From: Aquilaria yunnanensis
Taxonomy: Eukaryota > Streptophyta > Magnoliopsida > Malvales > Thymelaeaceae
Direction of reading: 5' to 3'
NCBI GenBank assembly: GCA_039654915.1
Contig: CM077594.1
Span: 14,445,001-14,509,000 of the forward strand
DNA length: 64,000 nucleotides
The position numbers and the translations under genes are program-made. Under the pieces are notes generated by a model. The model did not search any database. It worked only from the letters and a program-made list of their open reading frames with translations, and was not told where the DNA came from. Position 1 is the first letter of the stretch. Each line of letters starts with the position of its first letter. Below, piece after piece: positions 22,637-34,962 of this stretch.

Positions 22637-23629
22637 CTCCCATGTCCCCTCTTGATGCATTTTCCATTTAGTTGAGGAGGGAGCATGTTGCACCAAAACC
22701 ACCAAGGGTAGGTCATTGGTTGACATTTGGTTGAGAATTATGAAGTGTTTTTGCATATTGTGGAATGATATTGCTTAGCCTATGCGAGTGATTCGATATT
22801 CAAGCATTTTGACCTAATGAAAAGAGTTTATTTTTCTAATTTGAATGAAAATTTGTGATGTGGAAACTATATAAAATCAAAACTACATCCATTTTGTAAT
22901 AAAAGCTTTAAACTACTATTATTTAAAAGGAAAAACAAATTCACATTCAAAATAATTGATGAATCTAAGACAATTAATTAAAAAAATGAAAGATGATTTT
23001 CTTATGAATATTTTTAATTTAATTTGGCAAAAAAATTAATCATGAATTAATTAATCTATTTGGATACAGAAAGTGCTGGTATAGTCAATTTTTTATTTTT
23101 AATTTAAACGAAGAAATTTCTAAGTTAAAAATGGGTTGTTTGTTCAAGGGGTATTGGCCTTTTGGAAAGATGATATGAAGAAATAATCATTCTTTAAGAA
23201 AAATAAATAATCCAAGTAAAAGTAGATTGAGTAAAAAGATTTTTGTTTTTGCTTTCAAATAGATCAAAATTAGATTCCCTAAAAAAATTAAAAAATAAAT
23301 CATTAGTTATTTTAAAACTTTTTTTAAATTATCATATAATTTTTTGGAACTAAATTTAATTATGTAAATAATTGAATTAATTAAATCTGTGGATAGCAAA
23401 TTACTAAATTTTATAACGCATAACAGCATAAGTTGGATGTGAGTGAGGTGCTTTTGTTGAAATAAGGGAAGTTAGGACTGAGTTTAAAATTTTCGCAGGT
23501 AGTTAAGAGACTAACTCTAGCAATTTTAAAAACATAAAGGATTAAGTTATATTGGGTTGAACTTTAAGTACTAACTCGTTTGAGTCAGAAAAGTTGAGGG
23601 ATCAATGGTGAATTTCTGCCTTTTATCTT

Positions 23630-24334
23630 TGATGTTGTCCGGATAAAGTACCTCTTTTATTCTTACAAATTCTCCAGGACATTGCTTGCATGTGGCATTA
23701 GAGGCAAATACTATATTAAATTTTCAAATTGAAGAACATATAAACTTTTTTTTTTTTATAAATATAAAATTTTAAGATAAATATTCATGGATAGTTGAGA
23801 TAGTTTTTCTTAAGCTTTATTTCTAAAGCTGCCTTTTCAATGACTCTTTTAAATATCCAATCCTAATCAGTATGAACTGTTCGCCTTGAACGATCGAATT
23901 AAATGTTGAACTCACATTGTTAAAATAGCATATAAATTGAAAAAAAAAAAAGAGAATTCAAATTGAAAGTGTAAATATTTTCATAGACTTAATCAACTTT
24001 TGAGAAGTGTTTGGGTACATAATTTATCTTGGGAGGTTTAAACATAGAAAAACATCCATCAGATGAGATACAAATATATGACTCTACACTCGAATTTATA
24101 CTTTAGAGTTCAAGTTGATGGGTTGAGAAACAACTGTAACATATATGTATCTTGCTTAAATTTTTTTTTATGGGTGTGAGACATGTCATTTGTATGTTTC
24201 TAATATATATGTATACCTTTACATCAATTTTTTTTGTACGTCATTATTGAGAATCCCTTGATTAATGAACATACCATAGAAAACGTGACATGTACATTGT
24301 TTTGGGGCCCTACGTACAAACTGCATTGACATTA
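23630..24334. other. intergenic DNA, no gene seen
   Basis: AT-rich, with no supportable ORF. Confidence 0.5.
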
Positions 24335-24792
24335 GCAAAAATTACAAAAAAGCCTTATGGTTTGGTTTAACCTACATTTTGCACCCTCTATTTTAAAAAA
24401 CCTACACTTTACCTCTTATTTGTTTTATGATATCCGATAACAACTTCTGAAATCTTAATTTAAACTATATGATAATAATATTATAGTAATTTCAATATTT
24501 TTGATATTTTTTTTCTCAGCCAACCGACTTTTAAAAAATACTGATACATATTTATAGAGAAAAAAATATATTTACAGAAAGAAAAAAATAATAATTTAAA
24601 ATATTTATTAACTATAAAAAAATATTAAAAAGATTCAAATTACTAACAGATGACTATTATATGGTTTAAATATAATTTTAAAAATTATTATCAAATAGTA
24701 GAAAAAATATAAAGGTAAAATGTAAATTTTTAAAAATAAAGGAGACAAACTGTATATTTAGACATACCTCAAGGGCTAATTGTAAGTTTTCT
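24335..24792. mobile_element. MITE family X, copy 2
   Basis: Collinear along its whole length with 19589-20054: shared left part (ATTACAAAA, then CCTACACTTTA), shared middle (TTTAAACTATATGATAATAA-like) and shared right part (AGGGCTAATTGTAAGTTTTC). It is more diverged at the termini than copy 1, so exact ends and target duplication are not clear. Confidence 0.65.
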
Positions 24793-24942
24793 TTAATATT
24801 ATTATCCCTCTCTTGTAAGTCTAAAAACACGTTTTTAAATCGTCTCCACACACTCAGCCACGTGCGATAAAGGGTCTAACTGTTTAAGTCTAAGGGCTTT
24901 GTCTTGGCCCATGGACGTCTCGCTCAGAAAATCCAATCAAAG

Positions 24943-25122
24943 TCATTTTGACCGAGCAGTGGCACCTCTGGATCGGCGGCTGGGAGAGAAGAAAGAGGTG
25001 AGAGAATGAGCCAGACCCAGCAGTATCCCCATCTTCACCTTGCCCCTCTTCGGAATCCGGCGGCCACGAGTGCCCTGGCAGTGATTGCAACCGTTGATTG
25101 CTGCAATCCCACTGCCACCCAT
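24943..25122 (-). CDS. conserved small protein, locus B (59 residues)
   Basis: Starting at the ATG at 25122, a 59-residue frame contains RRIPKRGKVKMGILLGLAHS followed by S-x-F-F-S, aligning without gaps to locus A (16675-16866 minus) over about 25 residues. Its N-terminal part contains HCQGTRGR. Differences from locus A concentrate in third codon positions, which argues that the frame is coding in both. An upstream in-frame extension to 25194 lacks an ATG, so I prefer the shorter start. No promoter or intron is evident. Function unknown; it might be a real small gene or a duplicated 5' exon of a larger one. Confidence 0.55.
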   Translation of the reverse strand: MGGSGIAAINGCNHCQGTRGRRIPKRGKVKMGILLGLAHSLTSFFSPSRRSRGATARSK

Positions 25123-25321
25123 CCTGTTCCTGGCCGTATCGGAAAAAACCTTTGTTTCGGTGGCTGTTCTAGAATATGAGAGACGACAAGTCAAAAACTA
25201 ATTTGGAGTGCCTTGAAATTCAACAATACTTTGGTGTTTTGTGCTTTGCTGCTTATAGAATTATAAACACAGGTAAGGGCATACTTATAGGATTTACTAG
25301 CCCCACGTTAATTAATTAATA

Positions 25322-25557
25322 CTTTCTTTGTCTCATATTCTTTGTACTATTTTTTTTTCAGTAATTAATTTATAATTTTTTATTTTTAAAATTTTAATAT
25401 ATAAATAAAAAAATTTTATATAAAAATAATAAATTAAGATATATAATTTTTAAATATATATTTTTAATTTTTTTAAATAAATATTAATATAAATAAATTT
25501 AAATTAAATTAAATAAAAAATTAAATAATATAAAAAATGTGGGACAGATGAAGAAAT
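25322..25557. mobile_element. Stowaway-like MITE (236 bp)
   Basis: The left end CTTTCTTTGTCTCATATTC and the complement of the right end ATTTCTTCATCTGTCCCACA are related to the CTCCCTCCGTCCCA terminus of mariner-derived MITEs. TA flanks both ends (25320-25321, 25558-25559). The core is extremely AT-rich. Confidence 0.65.
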
Positions 25558-25559
25558 TA

Positions 25560-26606
25560 TCATTAATTAAGATGTCGGATTTGACGATTTAGAGGTTGGC
25601 TTCACAATCGTATTCGTATAGGCTTCTTTTAAGTTCTAAGCAAAGATTCCTCTCGAAAAAGATATCCTCCAAAGTCCAATGTTCGGCCCCACCAACTTAT
25701 GAATAATTTGCAATTTTTTTATGCCACAATTTGAATACTCTTCACATGGGAGTGTGGGCATTTATTCGTTTTTTTAGTTCTACTTCCTAGAAGGATATTT
25801 CGTAATGGCGAAGCGTTAGGATCATATAGTCCGAATCAGTTTATTTATACGGAGAAGAGAATGATTTACTCTTCTATCAAATGATATTTGTCAATTTTTA
25901 TCATTTTTTAAAAAAATTATGAATGTTAGGTTACGTTTTAGGTTACTGAATTTGACTGCAGATTACCCTTAAAAAATGGTTAATTGCTTCTCAAGGTTTA
26001 CAAACTCTGATTTTGTCTCGTGAAGTTCACACAATAATTTTACGCACTTCTTTCACATAACTACATTAAGAACTCTTTTTCCTAGTCTTGTTTGTATACT
26101 TGCATCATCAAGTTTTTGTATAGTTTTCGAGTTGATTGTTCTTTAACTTTTAGTAAAATAAAATGTCTTAGAGTGGCCAAGATACAAACCTAGGGGAGCT
26201 GCTTGTTAGCACGTACAAGGTTACAATTAGTAGTAATAGAAAACATCGAATAATATTATATATAAACCCATGGAATACAAAAGTTTAATATAATTAAGTT
26301 CATTTCTAAATTTATAACTCAAAGTTTAACACCATGCTTTTTCAAGTCTTTATAAATATCAGGTATTGAATCAATTGTTATAAGCAAGCACTAAGTCTGA
26401 ATCATGGTATATTGAACTACGGAAAATAATGAAAACAAAAGTAACAAATTCTGTTATTGGTACTAAAATACTACCTTCTGTGAAGCTAATTTTCTTAATA
26501 GCTAAGAAAAACTTGTTACCAGCCAACAAAATACTAATATATGTTTCTCAATGCTCCGTCAACAAAATATTTAAGAAATTAGCGGAACTAAATAAACACT
26601 ACAACA
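25560..26606. other. intergenic DNA, no gene seen
   Basis: No ORF or repeat that I can support; the 66-residue frame at 26429-26629 is unlike any known family. Confidence 0.5.
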
Positions 26607-26614
26607 CAAACAAG

Positions 26615-28091
26615 CAGGGGCGTAGCTAGGATTATAGAGTAGGGGGGGCGGGCCCAGTGGCCCGCCACTGGCAGTTACCGATCGCGTTCGTGATTTCACT
26701 TCGTCCGCCGGAGCCTTCCTTCACTTACTGGAATCGGAATGGAAAATCAGATCAGCTTTAGCGGCGAAGAGCGAAGACGCCCGGGGGCGGAAGGGGCTGG
26801 TCGGCCGCTGGCGATTGCCGAGTGAATCCCGTGCGCGTCGCACAACGGAGTCTTCTACCTGACTGCCTCACAAATCGCAAGCGATATTCGCAATTCGCAA
26901 CAACAGGGGAGCTCTGGACTGAAACTAAAAAGGAAAGGCCAAAATACATCTTCAGCCCTCAAACTCGGATGATCAGGACACTTAGCCCCTTGGACTTCAA
27001 CTCGGAGCAACTCAGCCCTTGAACTTGGTTAAACGGGTCAGTCAACCCCTTTGACCCACACGTGCCGTCACGTGATCGTTGTCTTTAACGTCGTTTGCCT
27101 CATTTGCGTCTCGACATGTTTTCTGCAGAATCCAACTCGTCTTCCTCCGTCGTTGGAACCTGCCATGTGGGAGGACACGATGAGGCCATGCGAAGGGTGA
27201 AGGGCAGCGAAGGGAGAAGGGTGAAGGAAGAAGGGTGGCGAAGGGTGAAGAGCAGCAGACTGCGAAGGGCGAACGGCGAAGGTCGGGGGACGGTGAAGGG
27301 CTGTGAAGGACGAAGGATGGCGAAGGGTGAAGGGCGAAGGGCGTTTGACAACGAGGGGCAAAGGACTAAAGGTGGGGAACGGCGAAGGTCGGCGGACAGC
27401 GAATTGATGGTAGTAGTGCTAATTGAAGTAGAGGAGATTGTGAAACACGGTGCCCTTTACCTGGGGATTTTTGGGCGTAGCATTTAAGAAGGATTAGAAT
27501 AGGGCAGAGAAGTCCCGAGGAAGACAATGAGTGTTTTGTAATGTTTATAAAATTAGGATAGTTTAGGAAGAAATCAGAAAGTTTAGGAGATGTTATATAA
27601 TTTTATTTCTGTTGTTATCTGTAGAAAATAATTATAAATTTACTCCTTGTTGTTTATATTTAATTATAGTTCTAACCCTAAGGATTTATTTGTGCCACCA
27701 AACTTGGGAGGACAAACGTTGTTGTACTTATTGAAATCACGTGACCGTAGGGGATGGTTAAGGGGGCTGAATGACATACTTTAACCAAATTTGGGGGCTG
27801 AGTTAGCCCGAGTTGAAGTCCAGGGGGCTAAGTGTCCTGGTCATCCGAGTTTGAGGGCTGAAGTTGTATTTTGGCCAAAGGTAAATAAAAGAAACGCACG
27901 TGATCGTTAAAATCATTTTTAAAAAAGGGTTAAACCATCTAAAAGTCCTCCATTAATTTTGAAACTTACATATAGGTACCTAATTTTAATTTTCCTACAA
28001 TTATATCACATATACTACCTACCCCATATATTTTTTTCAAATTCTAGGGGGGGCGGCTGCCACCCCCCGTCCCTTCATAGATACGCCTCTG
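26615..28091. mobile_element. hAT-like element interrupted by a MULE
   Basis: The left end is CAGGGGCGTAGCTAGGA and the complement of the right end is CAGAGGCGTATCTATGA. Flanking 8-mers CAAACAAG (26607-26614) and CAGACAAG (28092-28099) match at 7 of 8 positions. Subterminal G-runs next to both ends (GGGGGGGCGG) support the pairing. It carries a complete MULE at 26937-27876, so about 540 bp is hAT sequence proper. No transposase. Confidence 0.7.
26937..27876. mobile_element. MULE-like element with long TIRs (940 bp)
   Basis: The inverted ends share GGCCAAAATACA, then CTTCAGCCCTCAAACTCGGA, and remain similar (roughly 85-90 percent by eye) for about 120 bp. Flanks AAAAGGAAA and AAAGGTAAA are a poor 9 bp match. 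The core (27095-27480) is a GC-rich, GAAGGGTGAAGGGCGAAGG-style low-complexity tract that is open in several frames without being a real gene. Part of the core (about 27600-27700) resembles DNA near 22390-22470. Confidence 0.75.
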
Positions 28092-28099
28092 CAGACAAG

Positions 28100-30254
28100 G
28101 AAAGGCAATGGGGCAAAGTAACAATGAAATTGCATTGCAAATGGTTTCATTGCTTTTTTGTGGCTAAGGTGTGACAAAATAAAGGTAAATTCAAATATGG
28201 CACCAAGAAAGCAACACCTTGACAAGATGTTACTTTTTTTGTGGTAAAATCATTGCTTTAGAAGCCACAAACTTGCCATGAAGAAACAATAGTTTGTTTG
28301 GGAATTGCTTTCATCGTGATAAATTTGTGGCTTTTGTGTCATGGATTTAAAAAAGTTGGGATTAGATTGGAACATTTAAAAACGTTAAAGGGGCAACAAG
28401 TAATAAAGTATTGCCAGTTCTATCCAGTTCCCGAACTTAAAAGGAGAAACAAGATCTAATGACTCAAATCAATTAGGGGAGATAAAAGGAAATGAAAACC
28501 TAAAGAGAAGGCGCAAACGTGCAAGTTTGTTTGGGTTTTTACCTCGCTAGCTCAATCGGAGCGTCTACAAGGCCCATTGGCAATGGCCAAGGTTGGCGAG
28601 GTGCCTGTGAGTTTCAGGCTCTGCAAACGTTTTCGGCTCTACAAACATTTTCGGCTCAACAGGTGAGAAAAGCCTAGTTTGTTACTCCCCCTATTTTACA
28701 ATGGTTGACTCTTTTACTTTTTTTTTAAAAAAAATTAAAATTTAATTTAAATATATTTATATTAATTGATATTGTAAAAAAATTTTAAAAAATATATTTA
28801 TAAACTAAAGTCTTTAAAATATTGTTCTCATATAAAAATTTTATATCTATATAAGAAATTTTGAAAGAAATAAAATTATAAATTAATTGCTGTAAATAGT
28901 AAAAATGACAAATTTTGTGAGATGAAGATAATATATTTTTTTAACTAAGAACTCTCTTTTTTCTTCTTCCTCCGAATTAACTCTAATATCAGAGCGTTTA
29001 CTTTCTCTAGATTGCTTCCATTGCTTTTTGCCGATCGCCGTACCATCTACGCATCCATCACCGCTCACGAGCTCTACAGCAAAAGCTTGTGGGACGATTC
29101 TTCATCCTCAGATATGAGAAATGGAATACCTTTGCTTGATTCATAAATTCTCCTGAACCTTGCAGAATAGGAATTTGCCTTTTTTTTTAGTACGTACTGG
29201 TTTTCTTCTCACTTTGCTTTGGTTTTGTATTGGTTTGTTGTGTTTTCGTTGGATTGTTGCTGTTATATTAAATTCAATTCCCTTATTTTGCTATTCGTGT
29301 ATACTAACATGCATGCTGTGTTGAATATTGCGTCCGGTCTGAATAATTTTGATAATTTCATGTCAAGCAAAAAGGGGATGGTGAGATTGGAATGGTTTGC
29401 TTCTATGTTCGGTTTTATTTTATTTATTTATTTATTATTATTATTATTATTTACAATTTTACTACCTCTCATCCCATTGCTACTGGATTTTACTATATAT
29501 TATAAGCCAAGGTCATGCTCGTTTTGTTGTACTAGTTGAAGTTTGCTTATGATGAATAATTATGCCTATAACTGAAGTTCTATTTTGTATACAGGGTTGG
29601 GAAATGTAGGCTGAAGCCTCAGGTCAAAGTTGATATGAGCAAATCTGTAATTTGTGCAGGGAAAAGTGGTTGAATTGAGAGGTTAAAGATATCAGTGGTG
29701 GAGAAACTTGGTGTTGAAATTGAGCGGCATATTGATTGTGTTGAAGAGGGAAGAATCAGGAAGATGGGGAGACACCAAATTATGATTTAGGGGATTTATA
29801 CCTGTAGCAATGTGGATTGTTTGATAGTATTTTTCAAATATTTTATGAATATTTTATTTTATACTTAATTACTTTTAAAATTCTAAATTATTTACCATAA
29901 CATTTATTAAATTCCATTATTCATATTATTTATTCTAGTTATTATATTTATATTTAAATTTAGATGCATTGAATTTAAATTATATAAAATCATCTGGGAG
30001 CAAGAAAACTTATTTCGTTGCTTTGTTATTGTTGTTTTTGTTGATTTATTGTTTATTAGCTACGAGGAAGCTATGAGATGCTCCATCACTCATTAGCAAC
30101 GGAAAAGCAACAAACTTGAGTCATTGATTTGGCCCATTGCTTATTTGTTACTTTTTAAAAGTAATGACCATTTTAACAATGCATTAGTAATGCCTAATTT
30201 TTGTTGCTTTCTTTTTTTGTATGAAACCACAAATATGCAATGATTTTACCTATT
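28100..30254. other. non-coding region with repeated words at its ends; possible older element
   Basis: The first 250 bp and the last 200 bp share many inverted words (GCAATG, TTGTGGC, TTGTTACTTTTT), reminiscent of the subterminal repeats of a DNA transposon. The second cluster continues after the CACTA insertion at 58094. I could not find termini. The interior has exon-like GC-richer pieces at about 28960-29110 and 29590-29790 (open frames ending ITAHELYSKSLWDDSSSS and containing VEKLGVEIERHIDCVEEGR) that I cannot assign to a family. Confidence 0.35.
28685..28919. mobile_element. Stowaway-like MITE
   Basis: Left end CTCCCCCTATTTTACAATGG after a TA. The complement of the right part (TTATCTTCATCTCACAAAA) parallels the right end of the MITE at 25322-25557. 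AT-rich core of about 235 bp. Confidence 0.5.
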
Positions 30255-30269
30255 CACTACTAGAAAAAT

Positions 30270-30655
30270 CAATTTAGTGACATTCATTAGCGAGGGCTGA
30301 TTGTCACTACTTTGGGTTTAGCGACAGCTTGTCCATTTCCAATCTTCTCGTCGCTGATTTTTCAGTGACGACTGCCATAGCTAATGAGCAATAGCGAATC
30401 GTTGCAATATTGACGGTCACTTATTTATCGACACCGGTGAGCTATCAGAGATTTAGTGACGGCTATATGTCGCTATGTACTAACGGTTAGCCGTCACTAG
30501 TTAGTGATGTTGTGGCCGTCGCTAGTTAGTAGCCTCTGGCCGTCACTAGTTAGTAACGCATGACCTTCGCTAGCGATGAATGGTCGTTGCTAATTAGTGA
30601 CACATGACCGTCACTATGTGTTGAGAATTTGTGACTCATAGCCGTCGCTAGTTTG
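30270..30655. repeat. CACTA left subterminal repeat array
   Basis: About a dozen copies of GCCGTC(A/G)CTA and complements, matching the right array. Confidence 0.8.
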
Positions 30656-31149
30656 CAAATCTTGGTCACAACTATTTCATCCCCAAACCTCCACCATATG
30701 CATCCATTCCATACAACTCCAACAACCACAAACAGAACTAGTTTCCATTTATCCAAACTAATACCATACACTTCCAAAAATCATAAACTAGGGAAGTCAC
30801 AACAAAGAACGCTTAATGGAGAGAAGAATAACACAACAAGGCAAAATAACCGTAGATTTATATGGAGGAAATTTTCAATGAACACAACACTTCAAATGGA
30901 AGGAAACTTAAAACCACATAGAACTTCATGATGCTATTAAGCTGAAAAAATAACCGAAAATATATAAAATTGAACAACACATTTTTTGAGAAGATTATTG
31001 GATTATTACTAAAGAAGACTCAAACATTCAAAGCCCACGCCAGCGTATAATCAGATACAGACACAAATAGAAACCTGAAAGGGAAAAATTAAAACAACCC
31101 AGTAAAGCAACAGAACAATGCATTAAAAACAAACTTTCCAGCCTAAGTG

Positions 31150-34000
31150 TGCATCAGAACAAAACATGCTTCAAATTTTACCTAAAGGATATCTAAACGA
31201 AAGTTTTGGGTCTTAGACCAGTTACTTATGTCTAAGGGATGATTCCTACAAAGTTTGAACCAATTTGGAAGAGTGGAACTCAAAATAACCCCTTAAGCTC
31301 CAGTTTTTGAAAGCTGTAACCAGTAGAACTGGGCAAATACCAAATTCTAGTTCTGAAGCCTTAAACTAATATTTTTTAGTACATATATGTTTCATTATAA
31401 TAATGGAACATGACTTGAAAGTTTGGCTGGATTCCGAATTGTAGAGGGCAGTGAACTCATAAGACACCCAATATTATGGCTTATGTGACCTGCAGAACTA
31501 TTTGTGCTTCAAACTTTGGGAAGATGACCTATAACTTGAGATGTAAGACTTGGAGCAAGTTTTATATGATAAAAGGATAATGACTGCAAATTTTGGTGCC
31601 ATTTGGTGCACTAAAACCTGAAATGACCTCTAAAACCCAAATTTCTGCTAGGCAAGGTTGCAGAACAAGAGCTGTTTCAAAATTTGGGAAAAATAAATCA
31701 AAGTGGAGGTTTTGAAGTATACAGGTTATATATGCAGGTAGGAAGGATACTGCAAAAGTTCGGATTCAATTGGATTGGCAGAACTCAAAATGGTTCTTTA
31801 AAGTCCAAGTTGTTGCCGTGAAATTTGCAGCAAATAAAATGCTTCAAACTCGTACAAGAAGGCTTATAAACTTGCGTTTTTTAGCTCAGACAAGTTTGTT
31901 ATCACTGAAAGAGGATAACTGCACATTTTGGTGGAGTTTGAAGCTATGAAACTAAGAAAGAGACCCTTGAGTTTAATGTAACAGTCGCTGGAAATCTGCA
32001 TGAAACTAAGAAAGAGACCCTTGAGTTTAATGTAACAGTCGCTGGAAATCTGCATGAAAGCTAGAAGGAACAAGTTTAACTTCAGGTTTGACTTTGAGAA
32101 GGAGTAAGAATCCTGAGTTGAAATTTTACAGCCCTGTTTATGAGTTCAAAATGGACCTGTTCATGGCTTGAAACCAAAATTTTGGCCAAGGGAACTGATT
32201 TTATTTACAGCTGCTGAAAACCTGTACAAGGATAGGTTGTTGGGCAACTTTGACTCAAGTTTGACATAGAGTTTGGAATGGAGTTTTGGTCTGAAATTTT
32301 GCAGCAGAGTTTATATGCATATTCAGGACTTATCTGCAAGTTTTTGTACCGTTTGAAGCCTTGGAACTCAAGATAACCTCTTAAGATCAAGATTGCTAGT
32401 AAGACAACCTGCAGAACTTGGTACTCTTCGAACTCTAGGAGAATGACTTCTAAATTGAGGTCTAATGTGACGAACAGGTTTATTATAACCTAGGGAAGTA
32501 TACCGCTATACTTGAGATGATTTGAAGCTCTAGAACCTGAAATCACACGTAAATCCACTACTTTTTTGCTAAAGCTACCAGCAGAGGCAGAGTTGCTTCA
32601 AACTCTGAGATGCATACCTCAAAATGGAAAATTGCAGATTTAAACAACTTCCAAATGGATATCAAAAGGTTACTGCAAAATTTGGGGTGGTTTGAAGCAC
32701 CAGAACTCAAAAGACAACAATGAGTTCAAATTTCTGTTAAAATCACTTGCAGAGGACATATGCTTCAAACTCTTGGCAAATGACTTGTAAATTGAAGTTA
32801 TGGAGTGCAACCAAGTTTCAAATGAAAAAAAGCATGCTGATTGCAAAATTTTGAGGCATTTGGAGCTGTATAACTCAAGTTGACCTCTTCAAATCAAAGA
32901 AACTAATTGCCGAAGCTGCTGGAAAATTTCATATGGCCAATGTTTGACCAAAGCTTGACTTTGAGCTTGGAAAAGCTTTTGAACCTGGGTTTTTCCAGGT
33001 ATGTTATAAAGGTAAATTAGAACTTGTTGAGCACTTTTTCCATGAAAATTTCCTGGTTCTAATCCATCTTCCCAACTTGTTAACTTTGCTTCTAGTTCTC
33101 GACATGGTGATCTAGTTGCGTTATTTTCACATTATTATCCTGAGGTAGTTGTACCAGGGTACCTCCACAGAGCATTTAAGCTCTTGGAATGGAACCTGCA
33201 AGCTGAAATCTACCACATCTGTGTTTAAGGTCCATGCATGAGAGTTGGAACTCTACATGTGTATGTACCAAATCTATATTGTCCTAGATTTGTGTTTGAA
33301 ATGTGTGCCTGCTGTAGAGGAAGAATTTCAACTGAGTATGATGTGGTAAACCATGGTTATGGTTACGACAAGGACCAACACTTAAGGACTGAACTTAATA
33401 GAGGGTGCAAAATCGAAGAAAAGAATGATGCAGTAGTGAAAGCAGGCTGAATTAGTAAATCTTTGTATTCCTGAAATTTTTGGCAGCTAAGAGTGGCTGA
33501 ATTCTTGGAGGGAAAATGTTTAGGAATATGCAGCAGCAAGGATATATGGGTTTAGTCAAGGGTTGTTCACATAGGGTCTAAACTGTAACATACGTACTGC
33601 CCTTAGCTAACTTTCAAAAATTCACCAAGGCATCAATAAATCCAGAAAAAATATCACCACATTCAGCTTACATGACACTTATATTCTACACCTTTTCACG
33701 TTTAAAAGAGGTCAATAGTTTACCTTTTGCCTCTTTTGAAAACATGGTTGTCCAGCTTCACACCCTGTAGCTGCCCCCTACTCGAGCTTGCTGGAAAAAT
33801 AGGTTACAAAACCTTCTAAAATTCAGCAAAAAAAGCCACAATATTCCCACATATTGAACTAATGATCTGGAAATTTTCACATTAAAAAGAGCTCATTTGC
33901 TTACTCTTTTCCTTCTCAAACCATGGCTATCCAGCAGCTTCCAGCACATGCCCTCCTTTTGCTTATTTAGCTCTTTCTAAGATCTAGATGATAAACATCA
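31150..34000. repeat. degenerate tandem repeat array inside the CACTA element
   Basis: Loose repeats of a unit of roughly 165-200 bp. Recurrent phrases in the same order are CTGCAAATTTTGG, TTTGAAGC, GAACTCAAAATGACC, CTTAAG and TGCAGAAC, then GCTTCAAACT, with phrase starts near 31584, 31750, 31919, 32679 and 32848. A later pair of similar units lies at about 33660-33790 and 33840-33960. No long ORF is present on either strand. Within it, 31946-31999 is repeated at 32000-32053 (54 bp, apparently identical), a recent tandem duplication. Confidence 0.6.
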
Positions 34001-34139
34001 GTATCCAAGCAATAAATTACTACAATCAAATCTGAACAAAAACGAAGAAATCACAACCAGAATCAACTACTGAAAAGAATTTTTCAAACAATCCAACGAT
34101 ATCCAAGAATTTTTCAACCAGGCAGTTGAACTAATCAGA

Positions 34140-34745
34140 GTAGGGATTAAGTGGGTTACCTTGTGCAGAGGAGAGGAAGAGAAAGTGGGTTACCTTAGCA
34201 GACCTCTCTCGCGCTTTCTCTCCCTCTCGATCTCGAGTTGCCGGACGATTGCCCAAATCATGGGATGGGAGCAGCGAAATTCTGTTTGCCTAAATCGTGG
34301 GACACACTCTGAAGCGGTCTCTTTGTCGCAGATGCCTATAGCGCTAAGCCAACGACCTATCTCTCACTTTCTCTCCCATAGCGCCAGAAGCTGGAGGGCA
34401 ATGACCGCAGCCATCGCGATCGTGGCCAAAAGCTGGAGGGCATCGTCGCCGTTCACTGTCGACGGGAGATGATTCCGTAGAAGCTGAGCCGGACTCTGGT
34501 GGAGGCGAGGCGACGGCTAGGGAGGAAATTAGGGATTTCGCCATGGACACAAAACCAACAAAGCAGGTGAAGAGATTCGGCCAAGATATTAGAGAAATTA
34601 GGCGAATCAGAAAAGTTCGGCGCACCTCCTCCTCCTCTCAACGAAAGAACAGACGACTTGCGCGCGAGGCGCCTGTTTTAGTTTTTAATCAGATTTCCGA
34701 AGGCAAACCGTCGCAGGCCGAAACTGACAATAGCAACGGCTAGCA
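34140..34745. other. GC-rich island in the CACTA interior
   Basis: About 600 bp of GC-rich sequence with CTCTCTC-like and GCGATCG words, open in several frames (34161-34472 plus; 34344-34625 minus). It looks like a captured promoter/first-exon region of a host gene, but no protein family is recognisable. Confidence 0.3.
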
Positions 34746-34926
34746 TTCCCTGCCAGAAAATTAAAAAAAAATATGGTTAATGTATTAATTTTTTAAAAAA
34801 AATTAATACACTTTACTAACATAAGTTACTATAAGCCTATACAATAATGTTTTGCACCATAAATACTTTAATTTGTATAAATTAAATTATATTATGAATG
34901 ACTTGCATTAATTTGTATATCTTTAT

Positions 34927-34962
34927 ATACATACATACATACATACATACATACATACATAC
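34927..34962. repeat. (ATAC)9 microsatellite
   Basis: Nine perfect ATAC units. Confidence 0.95.

Larger units (their letters stand above)
20439..23620. mobile_element. MULE-like element with 9 bp target duplication (3.2 kb)
   Basis: An exact 9 bp duplication TTTTATCTT flanks the element (20430-20438 and 23621-23629). The left end begins GGCCTAAATGCATCATTGAT; the complement of the right end begins GGCAGAAATTCACCATTGAT. Similarity continues for roughly 90 bp, with shared words such as CTTAATCCT. A 9 bp duplication with long TIRs is the Mutator-like signature. No transposase is seen; a hAT element carrying 14-3-3 pieces is inserted inside (21573-22636). The rest of the interior is AT-rich and non-coding. 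Confidence 0.8.

Noticed and set aside
27095..27487. 130-residue ORF and its antisense Pro/His-rich ORFs
   Set aside because: Low-complexity GAAGGG tract in the core of a MULE, open in several frames.
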